43,949 nucleotides of DNA from an uncultured Oscillospiraceae bacterium (lineage in GTDB: Bacteria > Bacillota > Clostridia > Oscillospirales > Oscillospiraceae). Location: the NCBI GenBank assembly GCA_947629915.1, contig CANRFN010000038.1:1-43949 (forward strand). The letters are read 5' to 3'. The translations under genes were made by a program, and so were the position numbers. Positions 22,540 to 30,781 of this stretch are shown here, in pieces. The notes under the pieces are model-generated. The model had not been told where the DNA came from. It ran no database searches and worked only from the letters and a program-made list of their open reading frames with translations. The first letter of the stretch is position 1. Every line of letters begins with the position of its first letter.

Positions 22540-23271
22540 ATGCCAATCACAGAACACGAACGGCTCTTGTACCGGGCCATGGATGCGTTGTATCATAGCG
22601 GCGTGCCCCTGTATTTCAAGGGCGCCATGGTGCTGAAGGCCTTCCTCCTGGAGGCCGGATACCAGGAGAACACCCGCCACACCTCAGACATCGATGCCAA
22701 CTGGATCGCAGACAGGGCGCCCACAGAGGCGGAGATGGTGGAGACCATCCAGTCCGCCTTTCAGCGTCATGGCATCCAGGCGGACGTCTGGCTGCACCGG
22801 ATGTACGGCAGCGGCCGCTCCGCCGGATTTCATTTCCTGGACCACGACACCGAGGCGCTGCTCTTTTCCATGGACATGGACGTGAACCGTCCTATGGCCA
22901 GCACCCGGCTGTATGACGTGGAGGGCCTGCGCTTTGCAGCCGTCACCCCATACCGCATGCTGGCGGACAAGACTTTGGTGGCCTCCACCCCGAAGATCTT
23001 CCGGCGCATCAAGGACTTCATAGACCTCAGCTACCTCTCCCACGCCCTCCCATACAACCGAGAGATCGTCCTGGCGGAGCTCCAAGCCGGCAACAGAGCC
23101 CTGGAGGACTTCTCCGCATTCCGGCACCGCGTCCCAGACCTGGAGCACGCGTACGCCAAGTTCAACGTGGGCGAGGGCGTCCCCAAGCCGCCCTTTTCCG
23201 AGGTATACCAGAGGGTGTCTGCGTATCTCCGGGACATGCTCCCGCGAGACAGCACCATCCCTCCGACCTGA
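22540..23271 (+). CDS. AbiEii/AbiGii-type nucleotidyltransferase
   Basis: A 243-residue protein of the AbiEii toxin-like nucleotidyltransferase family (DNA polymerase beta fold). The motif region reads YFKGAMVLKAFL, then RHTSDIDANW with the paired Asp, a later Asp in SMDMDVN, and the family's KTLVASTPKIFRRIKDFIDLSYL, where Lys and the KD-x2-D pattern are kept. The usual GG or GS before the metal motif is GA here. Relatives in type IV toxin-antitoxin and abortive-infection systems add nucleotides to RNA, often tRNA acceptor ends. Ribosome site GGAGG precedes ATG 22540. The usual AbiEi partner is missing; a 184-residue unknown protein takes its place. Confidence 0.85.
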   Translation: MPITEHERLLYRAMDALYHSGVPLYFKGAMVLKAFLLEAGYQENTRHTSDIDANWIADRAPTEAEMVETIQSAFQRHGIQADVWLHRMYGSGRSAGFHFLDHDTEALLFSMDMDVNRPMASTRLYDVEGLRFAAVTPYRMLADKTLVASTPKIFRRIKDFIDLSYLSHALPYNREIVLAELQAGNRALEDFSAFRHRVPDLEHAYAKFNVGEGVPKPPFSEVYQRVSAYLRDMLPRDSTIPPT

Positions 23272-23327
23272 TCCCCGCTATCCGTATTCCTCTCTCAGCA
23301 CCTTCCTCCCGTTTTTTTCGCCCCCAT

Positions 23328-23357
23328 TGCAGCATTTCAGCCCCCTGATGCGTCTCA
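23328..23357 (+). promoter_or_regulatory. Probable ECF-sigma-dependent promoter
   Basis: TGCAGCATTTC (23328-23338) and CGTCTCA (23351-23357), with 17 bases between TGCAGC and CGTC. ECF promoters of Firmicutes often have an AAC-type -35 box and a CGTC -10 box, commonly of the form TGCAAC-N16/17-CGTCTA. It lies just before the ECF gene, which fits autoregulation. Confidence 0.65.
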
Positions 23358-23379
23358 TTCATGTAGGAGGTTGTACCAC

Positions 23380-23850
23380 ATGGACAAACCATCCAACCGG
23401 CCGGTGGATTGGAACACCCTTGTACAGGACAATGAGAAGAAGCTGTACCGCGCCGCCCTGGCCATATTGGGCGACCCCCATGAGGCCGAGGACGCCGTAC
23501 AGGACGCGTTTCTGCGCTTTCTGGAGCGCTCGCCCCGGGATTTGGAGTATCCCAACGCCTGGCTGATGCGGGTGCTGGTAAACGGCTGCAAGAGCAGGCT
23601 CCGTCTGCGCTGGCGGCGGGTGGAGCCCCTGCCGGAGACCTTGCCGGTGCCTGGGCCGGAGGAGCGGGAGGAACTGGAGGAGTTCTACTCCCTTCCCCCG
23701 GAGGACCGCACCATCCTGCATCTCTTCTACTACGAGGGCTATTCCACAGAGGAGATCGCAGGCATGCTGCGTCTGCAGCCGTCTTCCGTCCGCTCCCGGC
23801 TCACCCGGGCCCGGCAGAAGCTCCGCAAACTGCTGGACAATCCCCAATGA
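23380..23850 (+). CDS. ECF-type RNA polymerase sigma factor
   Basis: A 156-residue sigma-70-family factor of the extracytoplasmic-function group. Region 2 is at about 18-75 (EKKLYRAALAILGDPHEAEDAVQDAFLRFL, then NAWLMRVLVNGCKSRLR). Region 4 is near 105-150 (LPPEDRTILHLFYYEGYSTEEIAGMLRLQPSSVRSRLTRARQKLRKLL), the helix-turn-helix that reads the -35 box. ATG 23380 is chosen because AGGAGG is 9 bases upstream; TTG 23371 directly abuts that site. It is followed after 36 bases by a single-pass membrane protein, the presumed anti-sigma factor. Its own promoter carries an ECF-like CGTC box. The inducing signal is unknown. Confidence 0.94.
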   Translation: MDKPSNRPVDWNTLVQDNEKKLYRAALAILGDPHEAEDAVQDAFLRFLERSPRDLEYPNAWLMRVLVNGCKSRLRLRWRRVEPLPETLPVPGPEEREELEEFYSLPPEDRTILHLFYYEGYSTEEIAGMLRLQPSSVRSRLTRARQKLRKLLDNPQ

Positions 23851-23886
23851 GGGGTGTGTTCAGCGCCATCGGGAAAGGAGTACAAT

Positions 23887-25317
23887 ATGGACAACTACAA
23901 GCACTACATGGACCGCATGGAGCCCTCTCCGGCGCTGCACCAGAGGCTCATGGACATGCAGAGCGATCAGAGACATCGCAAGAATCAAAACATTCCCTGG
24001 AAGGCCACAGCGGGTCTGGCCGCCTGCTGTGCCCTGGTGCTGGGCCTCGCCGGATACAGCATCTCTCGGCACTTCCACCCCAGCGCTGCGGTGCCGTTGG
24101 ACACCCAGCAACCCGCCACCCAGATGCCCGTCTCTACCCCGGCCGAGACCACCCAGAACGCCGTCACAACCCTGGAACCCCCTACGGAAATGCCGGTTCC
24201 TGTGCCGGATATCGTCGTGGACCTCAGCGCCACCAGCTTTACCGTGGAACACCCCGCCGTCCCCCCGGAGGACAACGGCATCCAGTACCCGGCGCTGTCC
24301 TACACCATAGATGGCGCCCCCGCCCTGGCGCTGATGGAGGGCTCTCACGGGGAGGACCTCACCCGGGCGGACATCCTGCAGATCTTCTGGGGCGTTGTCC
24401 CCGATCCCTACAAGGAGACGGCAGATATGCCCAGTGAGCTCTGCTGGGAGGGGTACACCGTCCAGGGCAGCGCCACCTATCTCGCAGACGGCAGCCTCTA
24501 CCAGGTGGGGATCTCCGGCACCAAAGGAGCGCAGTCCTTCTCCCTGTCCCTGGCCCCCGATACGATGCCCCTCGCCTGCGGCATCTACCCGGAGTCCGCC
24601 GTCCAGGAGATCCACGGCATCACGGTCCGGACCCACGCCTATGGGGACAACACCGAGGCCCAGCTGATGCCCCACTCCGTGGGGGTCCGCATGGTCTCCA
24701 CCGGCGACCCCACCGTATGCAACGCCCTCATTGCCTGGGCCACCCAGGAGGACTGCCCCATCTCTCTGGAGCACCTCTTGGTACCGGACTTTCTCCCCTT
24801 CTGGAAGTCTGCAGAGTACGCCTCCCTGGCGGAAGTCCGGGCTGCCGAGGCGGATTTTCTCCCCTGGCTCCCCGCCGATGTGCCCTTTGCAGACTGGGCA
24901 TTCACCGCCCGCATGACCTGGCAGGAGGACATGGAGCACACGCTCTTTCTCCGCTGGCTCCGCGGCTACGACAGCAACACCATCACCATCTCCCTGCCCC
25001 AGCCCGGTGAGGATCTGCCCGTCCCCGTGGACGCCGGCAATCCCGCCTCTTACGACCGCCGTCTCTACGACCAGCCATACTCCGAGACCGTGCCTGAGGA
25101 GTACTGGGACTCTGTGGTGAACACCCCCTGCTTCCGGGCAGAGGACATCACCCTGGACATCATCCAGATCCGGGGCTTTTCCAAGGACACCGGCGGCACC
25201 AGCTACCGCTTCCAGGTGCTCACCTCGGACGGCACTCTCCTGTCCTACAGCCTCTCCGGCATCACCGCGGAGGAAGTGCTGGACCTGGTCCGGCAGACCA
25301 CAGGGCTACAGCAGTAG
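23887..25317 (+). CDS. Presumed membrane anti-sigma factor with large outer domain
   Basis: A 476-residue protein. Residues 1-36 are cytosolic (MEPSPALHQRLMDMQSDQRHRKNQ) and resemble the short anti-sigma helix found next to ECF factors of this type. A membrane segment lies at about 39-58 (ATAGLAACCALVLGLAGYSI). A Thr/Pro-rich linker follows (QQPATQMPVSTPAETTQNAV), then a long outer domain of some 370 residues with no recognised fold, containing several Trp-rich strands. ATG 23887 has AAAGGAG 6 bases upstream. The pairing with the sigma factor is inferred from position and topology; the outer domain may sense the signal. Confidence 0.75.
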   Translation: MDNYKHYMDRMEPSPALHQRLMDMQSDQRHRKNQNIPWKATAGLAACCALVLGLAGYSISRHFHPSAAVPLDTQQPATQMPVSTPAETTQNAVTTLEPPTEMPVPVPDIVVDLSATSFTVEHPAVPPEDNGIQYPALSYTIDGAPALALMEGSHGEDLTRADILQIFWGVVPDPYKETADMPSELCWEGYTVQGSATYLADGSLYQVGISGTKGAQSFSLSLAPDTMPLACGIYPESAVQEIHGITVRTHAYGDNTEAQLMPHSVGVRMVSTGDPTVCNALIAWATQEDCPISLEHLLVPDFLPFWKSAEYASLAEVRAAEADFLPWLPADVPFADWAFTARMTWQEDMEHTLFLRWLRGYDSNTITISLPQPGEDLPVPVDAGNPASYDRRLYDQPYSETVPEEYWDSVVNTPCFRAEDITLDIIQIRGFSKDTGGTSYRFQVLTSDGTLLSYSLSGITAEEVLDLVRQTTGLQQ

Positions 25318-25335
25318 ATCCCCCAGAAAACAGTT

Positions 25336-25363
25336 TCCCCCGGGCGCTTTCGCGCCCGGGGGA
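25336..25363. terminator. Strong hairpin between convergent genes
   Basis: Perfect 12-bp stem TCCCCCGGGCGC and GCGCCCGGGGGA with a TTTC loop. T-rich sequence on both sides (TCGTGTTTT, and AAACTGTTTT on the minus strand) allows it to serve the anti-sigma gene and the GNAT gene. Confidence 0.75.
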
Positions 25364-25370
25364 TCGTGTT

Positions 25371-25967
25371 TTATGCGAGGGATTTGTAGCAGGCGTAGTC
25401 CATCACACCATGGATGCCGTTGAGCCCGCCAGGCACCAGCTCCGCGGCCATGAGGCAGTCTATGTGGGGCAGGTGCACGGACTCGGCAGCGAGAATGCCG
25501 TAGTCTGCGGCTGTGCGAAAGCCCCGGGCGCGATAATTCTGGGGATTGCCCTCCACCAGCACGGCGGTGAAGCCCAAACTGCGGGCCACATGGAAGCCGT
25601 CCTCGATGAGCTCTTTGGAGATGTGCTGCCGCTGCAATTCGGTCTTTACGCCCACCGGGGAGAGGAGCAGCAGCCTGTCCCCGTAGCGCCCTTCGATCTG
25701 GAAGCGGGAGAACATGGCGTAGCCGATGATCTGATTCTGCTCGTCCACCATGATGCGCTCCAGTTCGGGCACGTAGGTCTGCATGCCGCGGATCTCCTCC
25801 ACCAGCCGGCGCACGGTTGTCCCCTCTTCGGCATCGTTCCAAGTGGTGAAGACGTCCTGAATGAAGTCCAGGGCCTCGGCTGCGTGGTCCGGTCCGCAGG
25901 ACTGGATGTGTCTGTTCGCAGGTTTTGCCTGTTGTTCTGTCTTGGGTTCTGTGTTTGTATCTGTCAT
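25371..25967 (-). CDS. GNAT-family N-acetyltransferase
   Basis: A 198-residue acetyl-CoA-dependent acyltransferase. The GNAT core runs from about residue 18: AAEALDFIQDVFTTWNDAEEG, IIGYAMFSRFQI, LLLLSPVGVKTELQRQHISKELIEDGFHVARSLGFTAVLVEGNPQNYRARGFRTA. The LSPVGVKTELQRQHIS stretch is the coenzyme A loop in the YhbS-like group (where the pattern is normally QxxGIG). It begins 21 bases after the second ABC exporter gene and is likely to be cotranscribed. Acceptor unknown; small molecule or peptide modification paired with export is possible. Confidence 0.87.
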   Translation of the reverse strand: MTDTNTEPKTEQQAKPANRHIQSCGPDHAAEALDFIQDVFTTWNDAEEGTTVRRLVEEIRGMQTYVPELERIMVDEQNQIIGYAMFSRFQIEGRYGDRLLLLSPVGVKTELQRQHISKELIEDGFHVARSLGFTAVLVEGNPQNYRARGFRTAADYGILAAESVHLPHIDCLMAAELVPGGLNGIHGVMDYACYKSLA

Positions 25968-25988
25968 GGAAAGGTCCTTTCGTAGGTC

Positions 25989-27809
25989 TCAGTTGCCCAG
26001 GACGCGGGCGGCGCTCTCCTCGGCAAACTGCTTGGTATAGAGGTCGTGATAGTACCCTCTCCGGCGGAGGAGCTCCATATGGGTGCCCCGCTCCACGATC
26101 TTGCCGTCCCGCACCACCAGGATGAGGTCCGCCTTGCGGATGGTGGAGAGGCGGTGGGCGATGAGGAAGGAGGTCCGGTCCCGGAGGAGGTGGTCTATGG
26201 CGTTCTGAATGTACTGTTCCGTCTGGGTGTCTATGGACGAGGTGGCCTCATCCAGCACGAAGATCCGGGGATCCGCCAGCACCGCCCGGGCAAAGGAGAT
26301 CAGCTGCTTTTCGCCGGTGGAGAGGCGGTCTCCCTCCTCCCCCACATCGCTGTCCCAGCCCTGGTCCAGCTTGGCCGCCACTAGGTCTGCAGACACCGCC
26401 TTCGCCGCGGCCATGATCTCCTCCTCGGTGGCGTCCAGCCGGCCGTACCGGATGTTGTCCCGGACGGAGCCGGAGAAGAGGTGTGGATTTTGCAGCACGT
26501 AGCCGATGTTGGAGTGCAGCCAGAGCTGGCTCCGCTCCCGGTAGTCCCGGCCGTCCACCAGGATCTGGCCCTCGGTGGGCTCGAAGAACCGGCAGGCCAG
26601 GTTCACCAGGGTGGACTTGCCCGCGCCGGTCTCCCCTACGATGGCCACAGTGGTGCCGGCGGGGATCTTCAGGTTGAAGTGCTCCAGCACGTTCTCGCCG
26701 CCGTCCGGGTACCGGAAGGTGACGTCCCGGAACTCGATCTCGCCCCGGATGGGCTCCCAGTTCTCCCGCTTGGGGTGGAAGGCGTCTCCGTACTTCTCGA
26801 TCACCGCCGGGGTGTCCACCACGGTGGGCACCTCGTCCAGAAGGCCGGTCACCCGCTCGATGGAGGCCTGCAGGGAGATGAACTCCGCGATGCTGGAGGC
26901 GGTCATCTGAATGGGCTCAAAGATGCCCACGGCGTAGGTGCAGAAGACGGACAGGGTGGCGATCTCCAGGGCCTGGTCCAGCACCATGTAGCCGCCCCGG
27001 AGCAGCACGATGGCCACCGCCAGGGAGGACGCAAACAGCACCATGGGGATAAAGACGGCGTTGAGACGCTCTGCCTTCACCGCCGCGTGGTACATCTCCC
27101 CGGTGAGGTTCTCGAAGTCCGCGGTGCTCCGCTCCTCGGTGGAGAGGGTCTTGATGGTCTTGGCCCCCGTGATGCCCTCGTTGAAGGCGCCGGTGAGCCG
27201 GGAATTGGTGCGCCGGACGATCCGGTTCCAGTGGAGGATCTTGTCCTGGAACTTCCAGGTGAGAATGGCGATGGCGGGCACCACCAGCAGCACCAGGATG
27301 GCCAGCTTCCAGTTCAAGAGCAGCATGGCGAGAAAGGTGCCGCCCACGTAGACCAGGGCCCACAGGATGTCCGGCACCTGCCAGGCGATCATGCCGGCGA
27401 TGCGGTTGGTGTCGTTCATCACCCGGCTGAGGATGAACCCCACCGGGGTGACGTTGTAGTACGAGAAAGAGAGGTTCTGCAGGTGGCGGAACAGATCCCG
27501 GCGCATGTCCTTGCCGAAGTTCATCTCGATGTACATGGAGTTGCGGCCGAATGCGGTGACGCACCCGAACTGAATCAGCAGCACGATGAGGTACGCCGCG
27601 ATAAAGGGCGCCAGGCCCTGCAGGGTGTTGTTGGCGATGAACGTCCGGATGGTGTAGCCCTGGAACAGGGGGATCAGGATGTCCATCACGGCGGTGAGGC
27701 TGTTGAAGACGATCATGCCCACAAAGGCACCTTTGTAGACCTTCAGAATGGGCAGCAGCCGCTTCCAGATGGTGATGTCAAAGGCCTTGGTATACTCCTG
27801 TTCTTCCAT
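25989..27809 (-). CDS. ABC exporter half-transporter, canonical subunit
   Basis: A 606-residue half-transporter with six membrane segments (about 1-320) fused to an ATPase domain (about 360-600). Walker A is GETGAGKSTLV, the signature motif is LSTGEKQLISFARA, Walker B is IFVLDEATSSID with the catalytic Glu kept, and the switch His is in IAHRLSTIRKAD. It forms a pair with the upstream 613-residue subunit: the signature here is LSTGE rather than LSGGQ, while the partner has Asp after Walker B. This complementary pattern is that of heterodimeric exporters such as BmrCD and LmrCD. Its ATG overlaps the partner's stop by one base (TAATG). Substrate unknown; drugs or lipids are common. Confidence 0.92.
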   Translation of the reverse strand: MEEQEYTKAFDITIWKRLLPILKVYKGAFVGMIVFNSLTAVMDILIPLFQGYTIRTFIANNTLQGLAPFIAAYLIVLLIQFGCVTAFGRNSMYIEMNFGKDMRRDLFRHLQNLSFSYYNVTPVGFILSRVMNDTNRIAGMIAWQVPDILWALVYVGGTFLAMLLLNWKLAILVLLVVPAIAILTWKFQDKILHWNRIVRRTNSRLTGAFNEGITGAKTIKTLSTEERSTADFENLTGEMYHAAVKAERLNAVFIPMVLFASSLAVAIVLLRGGYMVLDQALEIATLSVFCTYAVGIFEPIQMTASSIAEFISLQASIERVTGLLDEVPTVVDTPAVIEKYGDAFHPKRENWEPIRGEIEFRDVTFRYPDGGENVLEHFNLKIPAGTTVAIVGETGAGKSTLVNLACRFFEPTEGQILVDGRDYRERSQLWLHSNIGYVLQNPHLFSGSVRDNIRYGRLDATEEEIMAAAKAVSADLVAAKLDQGWDSDVGEEGDRLSTGEKQLISFARAVLADPRIFVLDEATSSIDTQTEQYIQNAIDHLLRDRTSFLIAHRLSTIRKADLILVVRDGKIVERGTHMELLRRRGYYHDLYTKQFAEESAARVLGN

Positions 27810-29650
27810 TACGCCTCGCCTCCTTCCTCCAGCAGACGGCGGTCATCCGCGCTCATCTGGATGTCGTAGATGTCCCGGTAGATGCCCGGGCGGGAGATGA
27901 GCTCGGCGTGGGTGCCAATGTCCGAGACCTTGCCGCTGTCCAGCACCAGGATGCGGTCCGCCTGCATCAGGGTGTTCACCCGGTGGGAGATCAAAATCAC
28001 AGTGGCGCCCTTTACCCGCTCCTGGAGCGCCGCTCGGATCTTGGCATCTGTCTCCGCGTCTACCGCGGAAAGGGAGTCGTCAAAGACCATCACCGGGGTG
28101 TTCTGCAGCAGCATGCGGGCGATGGCCACCCGCTGTTTCTGGCCGCCGGATAAGGTTACGCCCCGCTCCCCCACCACCGTCTCGTATCCCTGGGGCAGGT
28201 CTCCGATGGCCTCGTCCACGGCCGCCGCCATGGCAGCAGACCGCAGCTCCTCCTCCGGCGCCTCCGGACGGGTGGCGGCGATGTTGTCCTTGATGGACTG
28301 GGAGAACAGGAAGGGCTCCTGCAGCACCAGGCCCACCTGCCGGCGCAGGGACTTCCGCTTGATCTTGCGGATATCCGTCCCGCCGATGGTGATGGTGCCC
28401 TGCCCCTCCGGGAGATCATAGAGCCGGTCCAGGAGGTGGACCAGGGTGGACTTGCCGGAGCCGGTGCCGCCCAGGATGGCAAAGGTGCTGCCAGCGGGAA
28501 TGGTGAAGGACACGTCCTCCAGCACCTTCTGGCTGCCGTAGCCGAAGGACACGTTGCGGAAGACGATGTCGCCCTGGAGCGCCATGTCCTGGGCATCGGG
28601 GTCGTCCTGCTCCTCTGGGGCGTTGAGAATGGCGCTCACGCGGTCCAGGGAGACGCCGGCCTTGGACATGTCCGAGAGCACCCGGCCCAGGGACCGCACC
28701 GGCCAGGCGAGGCCGGAGCCGTAGGTCACGAGAATGGTAAAGCCGCCCACGGTGAGGTTGCCGTTCACGCACTGGACCGTGCCGGCGATGATCACCGCCA
28801 TCACCTGGAGGGCGGTGAGCAGGGTGCCGGAGGCCCAATACACGGACAGTAGGTTCCCCAGTTTGATCCAGAGATTGGAGAACCGCTCGTTCTTCTGGTT
28901 GAACCGCTCCACCTCAAAGGCCTCCCGCCCGAAGGCCCGGACCACTCGCACGCCGGTGAAGTTCTCCTGGGCGCAGGCGGTGAGGTCCCCCTCCGCCCGG
29001 TCTGCCGCCTCAAAGCGAGAGCCGGTGCCCCGGTAGAAGAGACCGCTGGACAGGCCCACAATGGGCATGAAGAGGATGCACACCCAGGACACCGCCAGAT
29101 TCTTCTGGAGCATCAGGGTGAGGTACAGGGCGATCAGGAACAGGGTCCGGACCACCTCTGTGAAGTTGTGGCACACGAACTGCCGGATCACCTCTACGTC
29201 CGAGGTGCACCGCTGGATCACATCGCCGGTGGAGTGGGCGGTGTGCCAGGCGAACGGCAGGTGCTGAATGTGCTCGTAGAGGGTGTTGCGGAGCTTCTGC
29301 ATGAACCCCTCTGAGGCCTTCGCCATGGTGACGCGGCCGAAATAGGCCAGGATGCAGTAGATCAGCTCCAGCACCATAATGGCGCAGGCGGCCATCCAGA
29401 GGGCGGCGGCCGGGTTCTCCCGCATCCGCTCCACCGGCAGCAGCTGCAGCAGAAAGGCCGGCAGGTCCGGGGCCTTGCTGTCCAGCACGGAGTCCACCGT
29501 GAACCCGATCACCTGGGGGGTGAAGGAGTGGAACAGCATGCCGCCGCAGGAGCACAGCACCGTGGCGATCATAAATCCGATATTTCCCTGCAGACATCGC
29601 AGGATCAGCCCCAGCTTCTCCCGCCAGGGCAGTTTAGGTTGCGTTTCCAT
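27809..29650 (-). CDS. ABC exporter half-transporter, degenerate-site subunit
   Basis: A 613-residue half-transporter: six membrane segments (about 20-320), then the ATPase domain with Walker A GGTGSGKSTLV, signature LSGGQKQRVAIARM, and Walker B VMVFDDSLSAVD, in which the usual catalytic Glu is Asp. The switch His is in ISHRVNTLMQAD. Thus it contributes the degenerate ATP site of a heterodimer with the downstream gene. The start is placed at ATG 29650, with AAAGGAG 6 bases upstream; an adjacent ATG at 29653 is closer to that site. The frame extends to 29710, without support. First gene of the three-gene exporter-GNAT operon. Confidence 0.92.
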   Translation of the reverse strand: METQPKLPWREKLGLILRCLQGNIGFMIATVLCSCGGMLFHSFTPQVIGFTVDSVLDSKAPDLPAFLLQLLPVERMRENPAAALWMAACAIMVLELIYCILAYFGRVTMAKASEGFMQKLRNTLYEHIQHLPFAWHTAHSTGDVIQRCTSDVEVIRQFVCHNFTEVVRTLFLIALYLTLMLQKNLAVSWVCILFMPIVGLSSGLFYRGTGSRFEAADRAEGDLTACAQENFTGVRVVRAFGREAFEVERFNQKNERFSNLWIKLGNLLSVYWASGTLLTALQVMAVIIAGTVQCVNGNLTVGGFTILVTYGSGLAWPVRSLGRVLSDMSKAGVSLDRVSAILNAPEEQDDPDAQDMALQGDIVFRNVSFGYGSQKVLEDVSFTIPAGSTFAILGGTGSGKSTLVHLLDRLYDLPEGQGTITIGGTDIRKIKRKSLRRQVGLVLQEPFLFSQSIKDNIAATRPEAPEEELRSAAMAAAVDEAIGDLPQGYETVVGERGVTLSGGQKQRVAIARMLLQNTPVMVFDDSLSAVDAETDAKIRAALQERVKGATVILISHRVNTLMQADRILVLDSGKVSDIGTHAELISRPGIYRDIYDIQMSADDRRLLEEGGEA

Positions 29651-29830
29651 CATTCTCTCCTTTGCATAGGCACGAAAAAAGCGCCCCTTTTCTTGGACAG
29701 GGACGCACATCTACCAAACCGGGTGAGCGTGTCTATGGCTCCCCGGCGCACCGGTTCTCCCGGGGCCAGCAGATGGTCCTGTCCGTCTCAAAAAACTGTC
29801 TGCGCATTCGGTGCGCCTCCTCTCTGGATC

Positions 29831-29865
29831 CCCGCCCGGACGGCATCGGACGATGCCGTCCGGGC
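29831..29865. repeat. 14-bp perfect hairpin with a copy elsewhere
   Basis: GCCCGGACGGCATC (29834-29847), loop GGAC, GATGCCGTCCGGGC (29852-29865). The 17 bases 29831-29847 recur, on the other strand, at 34543-34559. It lies between the GNAT stop (29909) and the exporter start, without a T-run on either side. Confidence 0.7.
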
Positions 29866-29908
29866 AGAGCGTATTTCACTGGCTGCAATGCAGCGGCTGT
29901 TTCCCGGC

Positions 29909-30481
29909 CTATGGGTTCTCTCCCTGGAAGTAGTCCTCCCGGAGGATGCCCCGGCACACGATGTCCACCCACTGGCCGTTGGACGGCAGGCGGAATCCCT
30001 TTCTGCGGGTTCCCTCGTACCGAAGACCGCACTTCTCCATGACCCGGCCGGAGCCGATGTTCTCAGCCGCGTGGCTGCCATCGATGCGCTCCACGCCCAC
30101 TTCCTCGAAGCAGTACCGGAGCACCTCGGTGAGGGCCTCCGTCATGATGCCGCGGCCCCACCAGGCCTTGGAAAGGCAGTATCCCAGATTCCCGGTCTGC
30201 TGGTACTCGTCTATGGTACCGGCCTCGATATCCCCGATGAGGATGTCCCCGTCCTTCCAGACGATGGCCCAATGGTACACGTTGGGCCGCTTGCATTCCT
30301 CTTCCCGCTGTCTCAGCCGGGCCCGGGTGAGGCCGATGTCCCCGTGGGGCGTCCAGGTGAGAAACCTGGTCACCGCGGGGTCCGCCATCCAATTGGCAAA
30401 CGCCATCTCGGCATCGCTCTCCCGCCACGGCCGCAGCATCAGCCGCCGGGTCTCCAATACCTGTGTTCCCTTTTGTTCCAC
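29909..30481 (-). CDS. RimJ/RimL-type N-acetyltransferase
   Basis: A 190-residue GNAT enzyme of the RimJ/RimL group, which acetylates ribosomal protein N-termini or amino groups of small molecules. It shows LETRRLMLRPWRESDAEMAFANWMADPAVTRFL at the start, GTIDEYQQTGNLGYCLSKAWWGRGIMTEAL with the coenzyme A loop (WWGRGIMTEA), and the late AENIGSGRVMEKCGLRYEGT. GTG 30481 is taken as the start, because AGAGGTGATC lies just upstream and would overlap the alternative GTG 30490. It has its own promoter at 30553-30582. Acceptor unknown. Confidence 0.9.
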   Translation of the reverse strand: MEQKGTQVLETRRLMLRPWRESDAEMAFANWMADPAVTRFLTWTPHGDIGLTRARLRQREEECKRPNVYHWAIVWKDGDILIGDIEAGTIDEYQQTGNLGYCLSKAWWGRGIMTEALTEVLRYCFEEVGVERIDGSHAAENIGSGRVMEKCGLRYEGTRRKGFRLPSNGQWVDIVCRGILREDYFQGENP

Positions 30482-30552
30482 GGTGATCACCTCTTGACCC
30501 CAAAATAGCCGCTTTTCAGGGCAAAATCTGCCTTGAAACGCACTGCCGGCTC

Positions 30553-30582
30553 AGGATACTCCCAAGGGGCGGGGGCTGTCAA
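30553..30582 (-). promoter_or_regulatory. Sigma-A promoter of the RimL-like gene
   Basis: On the minus strand, TTGACA (30577-30582), 18 bases, TATCCT (30553-30558). Confidence 0.65.
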
Positions 30583-30677
30583 GTAGATCGGCGGTTGAAA
30601 GAATGTTACACTTTTCTAACACGACTCCGAGGCAATCCGCGTCCGTGGAAGCTCTCTCATCCCCCATCGGATTTCCG

Positions 30678-30706
30678 TTGACAGCCCTCCCCCGCTCCCC
30701 TATAAT
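30678..30706 (+). promoter_or_regulatory. Perfect consensus sigma-A promoter
   Basis: TTGACA (30678-30683), 17 bases, TATAAT (30701-30706): both boxes and the spacing match the consensus exactly. It precedes the transposase-like gene by about 70 bases, predicting strong constitutive transcription unless repressed. Confidence 0.9.
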
Positions 30707-30781
30707 GCGTCTCAGACAGCGCCGCCGGGCCTTCCGGTCTTGCAGCCAAACACATCCCGATCTCAAGAGGAGGTGCGGACA

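Larger units (their letters stand above)
30482..30781. other. Divergent intergenic region with two promoters
   Basis: No gene seen. It contains the minus-strand promoter for the acetyltransferase (30553-30582) and the plus-strand perfect promoter (30678-30706) for the transposase-like gene. The two -35 regions share TTGACAGCCC followed by a C-rich run. Confidence 0.6.

Noticed and set aside
26481..27869. 462-codon plus-strand open frame
   Set aside because: Antisense to the ABC exporter subunit; His/Gly/Gln-rich and without motifs.
30706..30716. Second ECF-like box (ATGCGTCTCA) near the transposase-like gene
   Set aside because: Shares the -10-like sequence with the ECF promoter at 23351, but no matching -35 box lies 17 bases upstream, and a perfect sigma-A promoter overlaps it.
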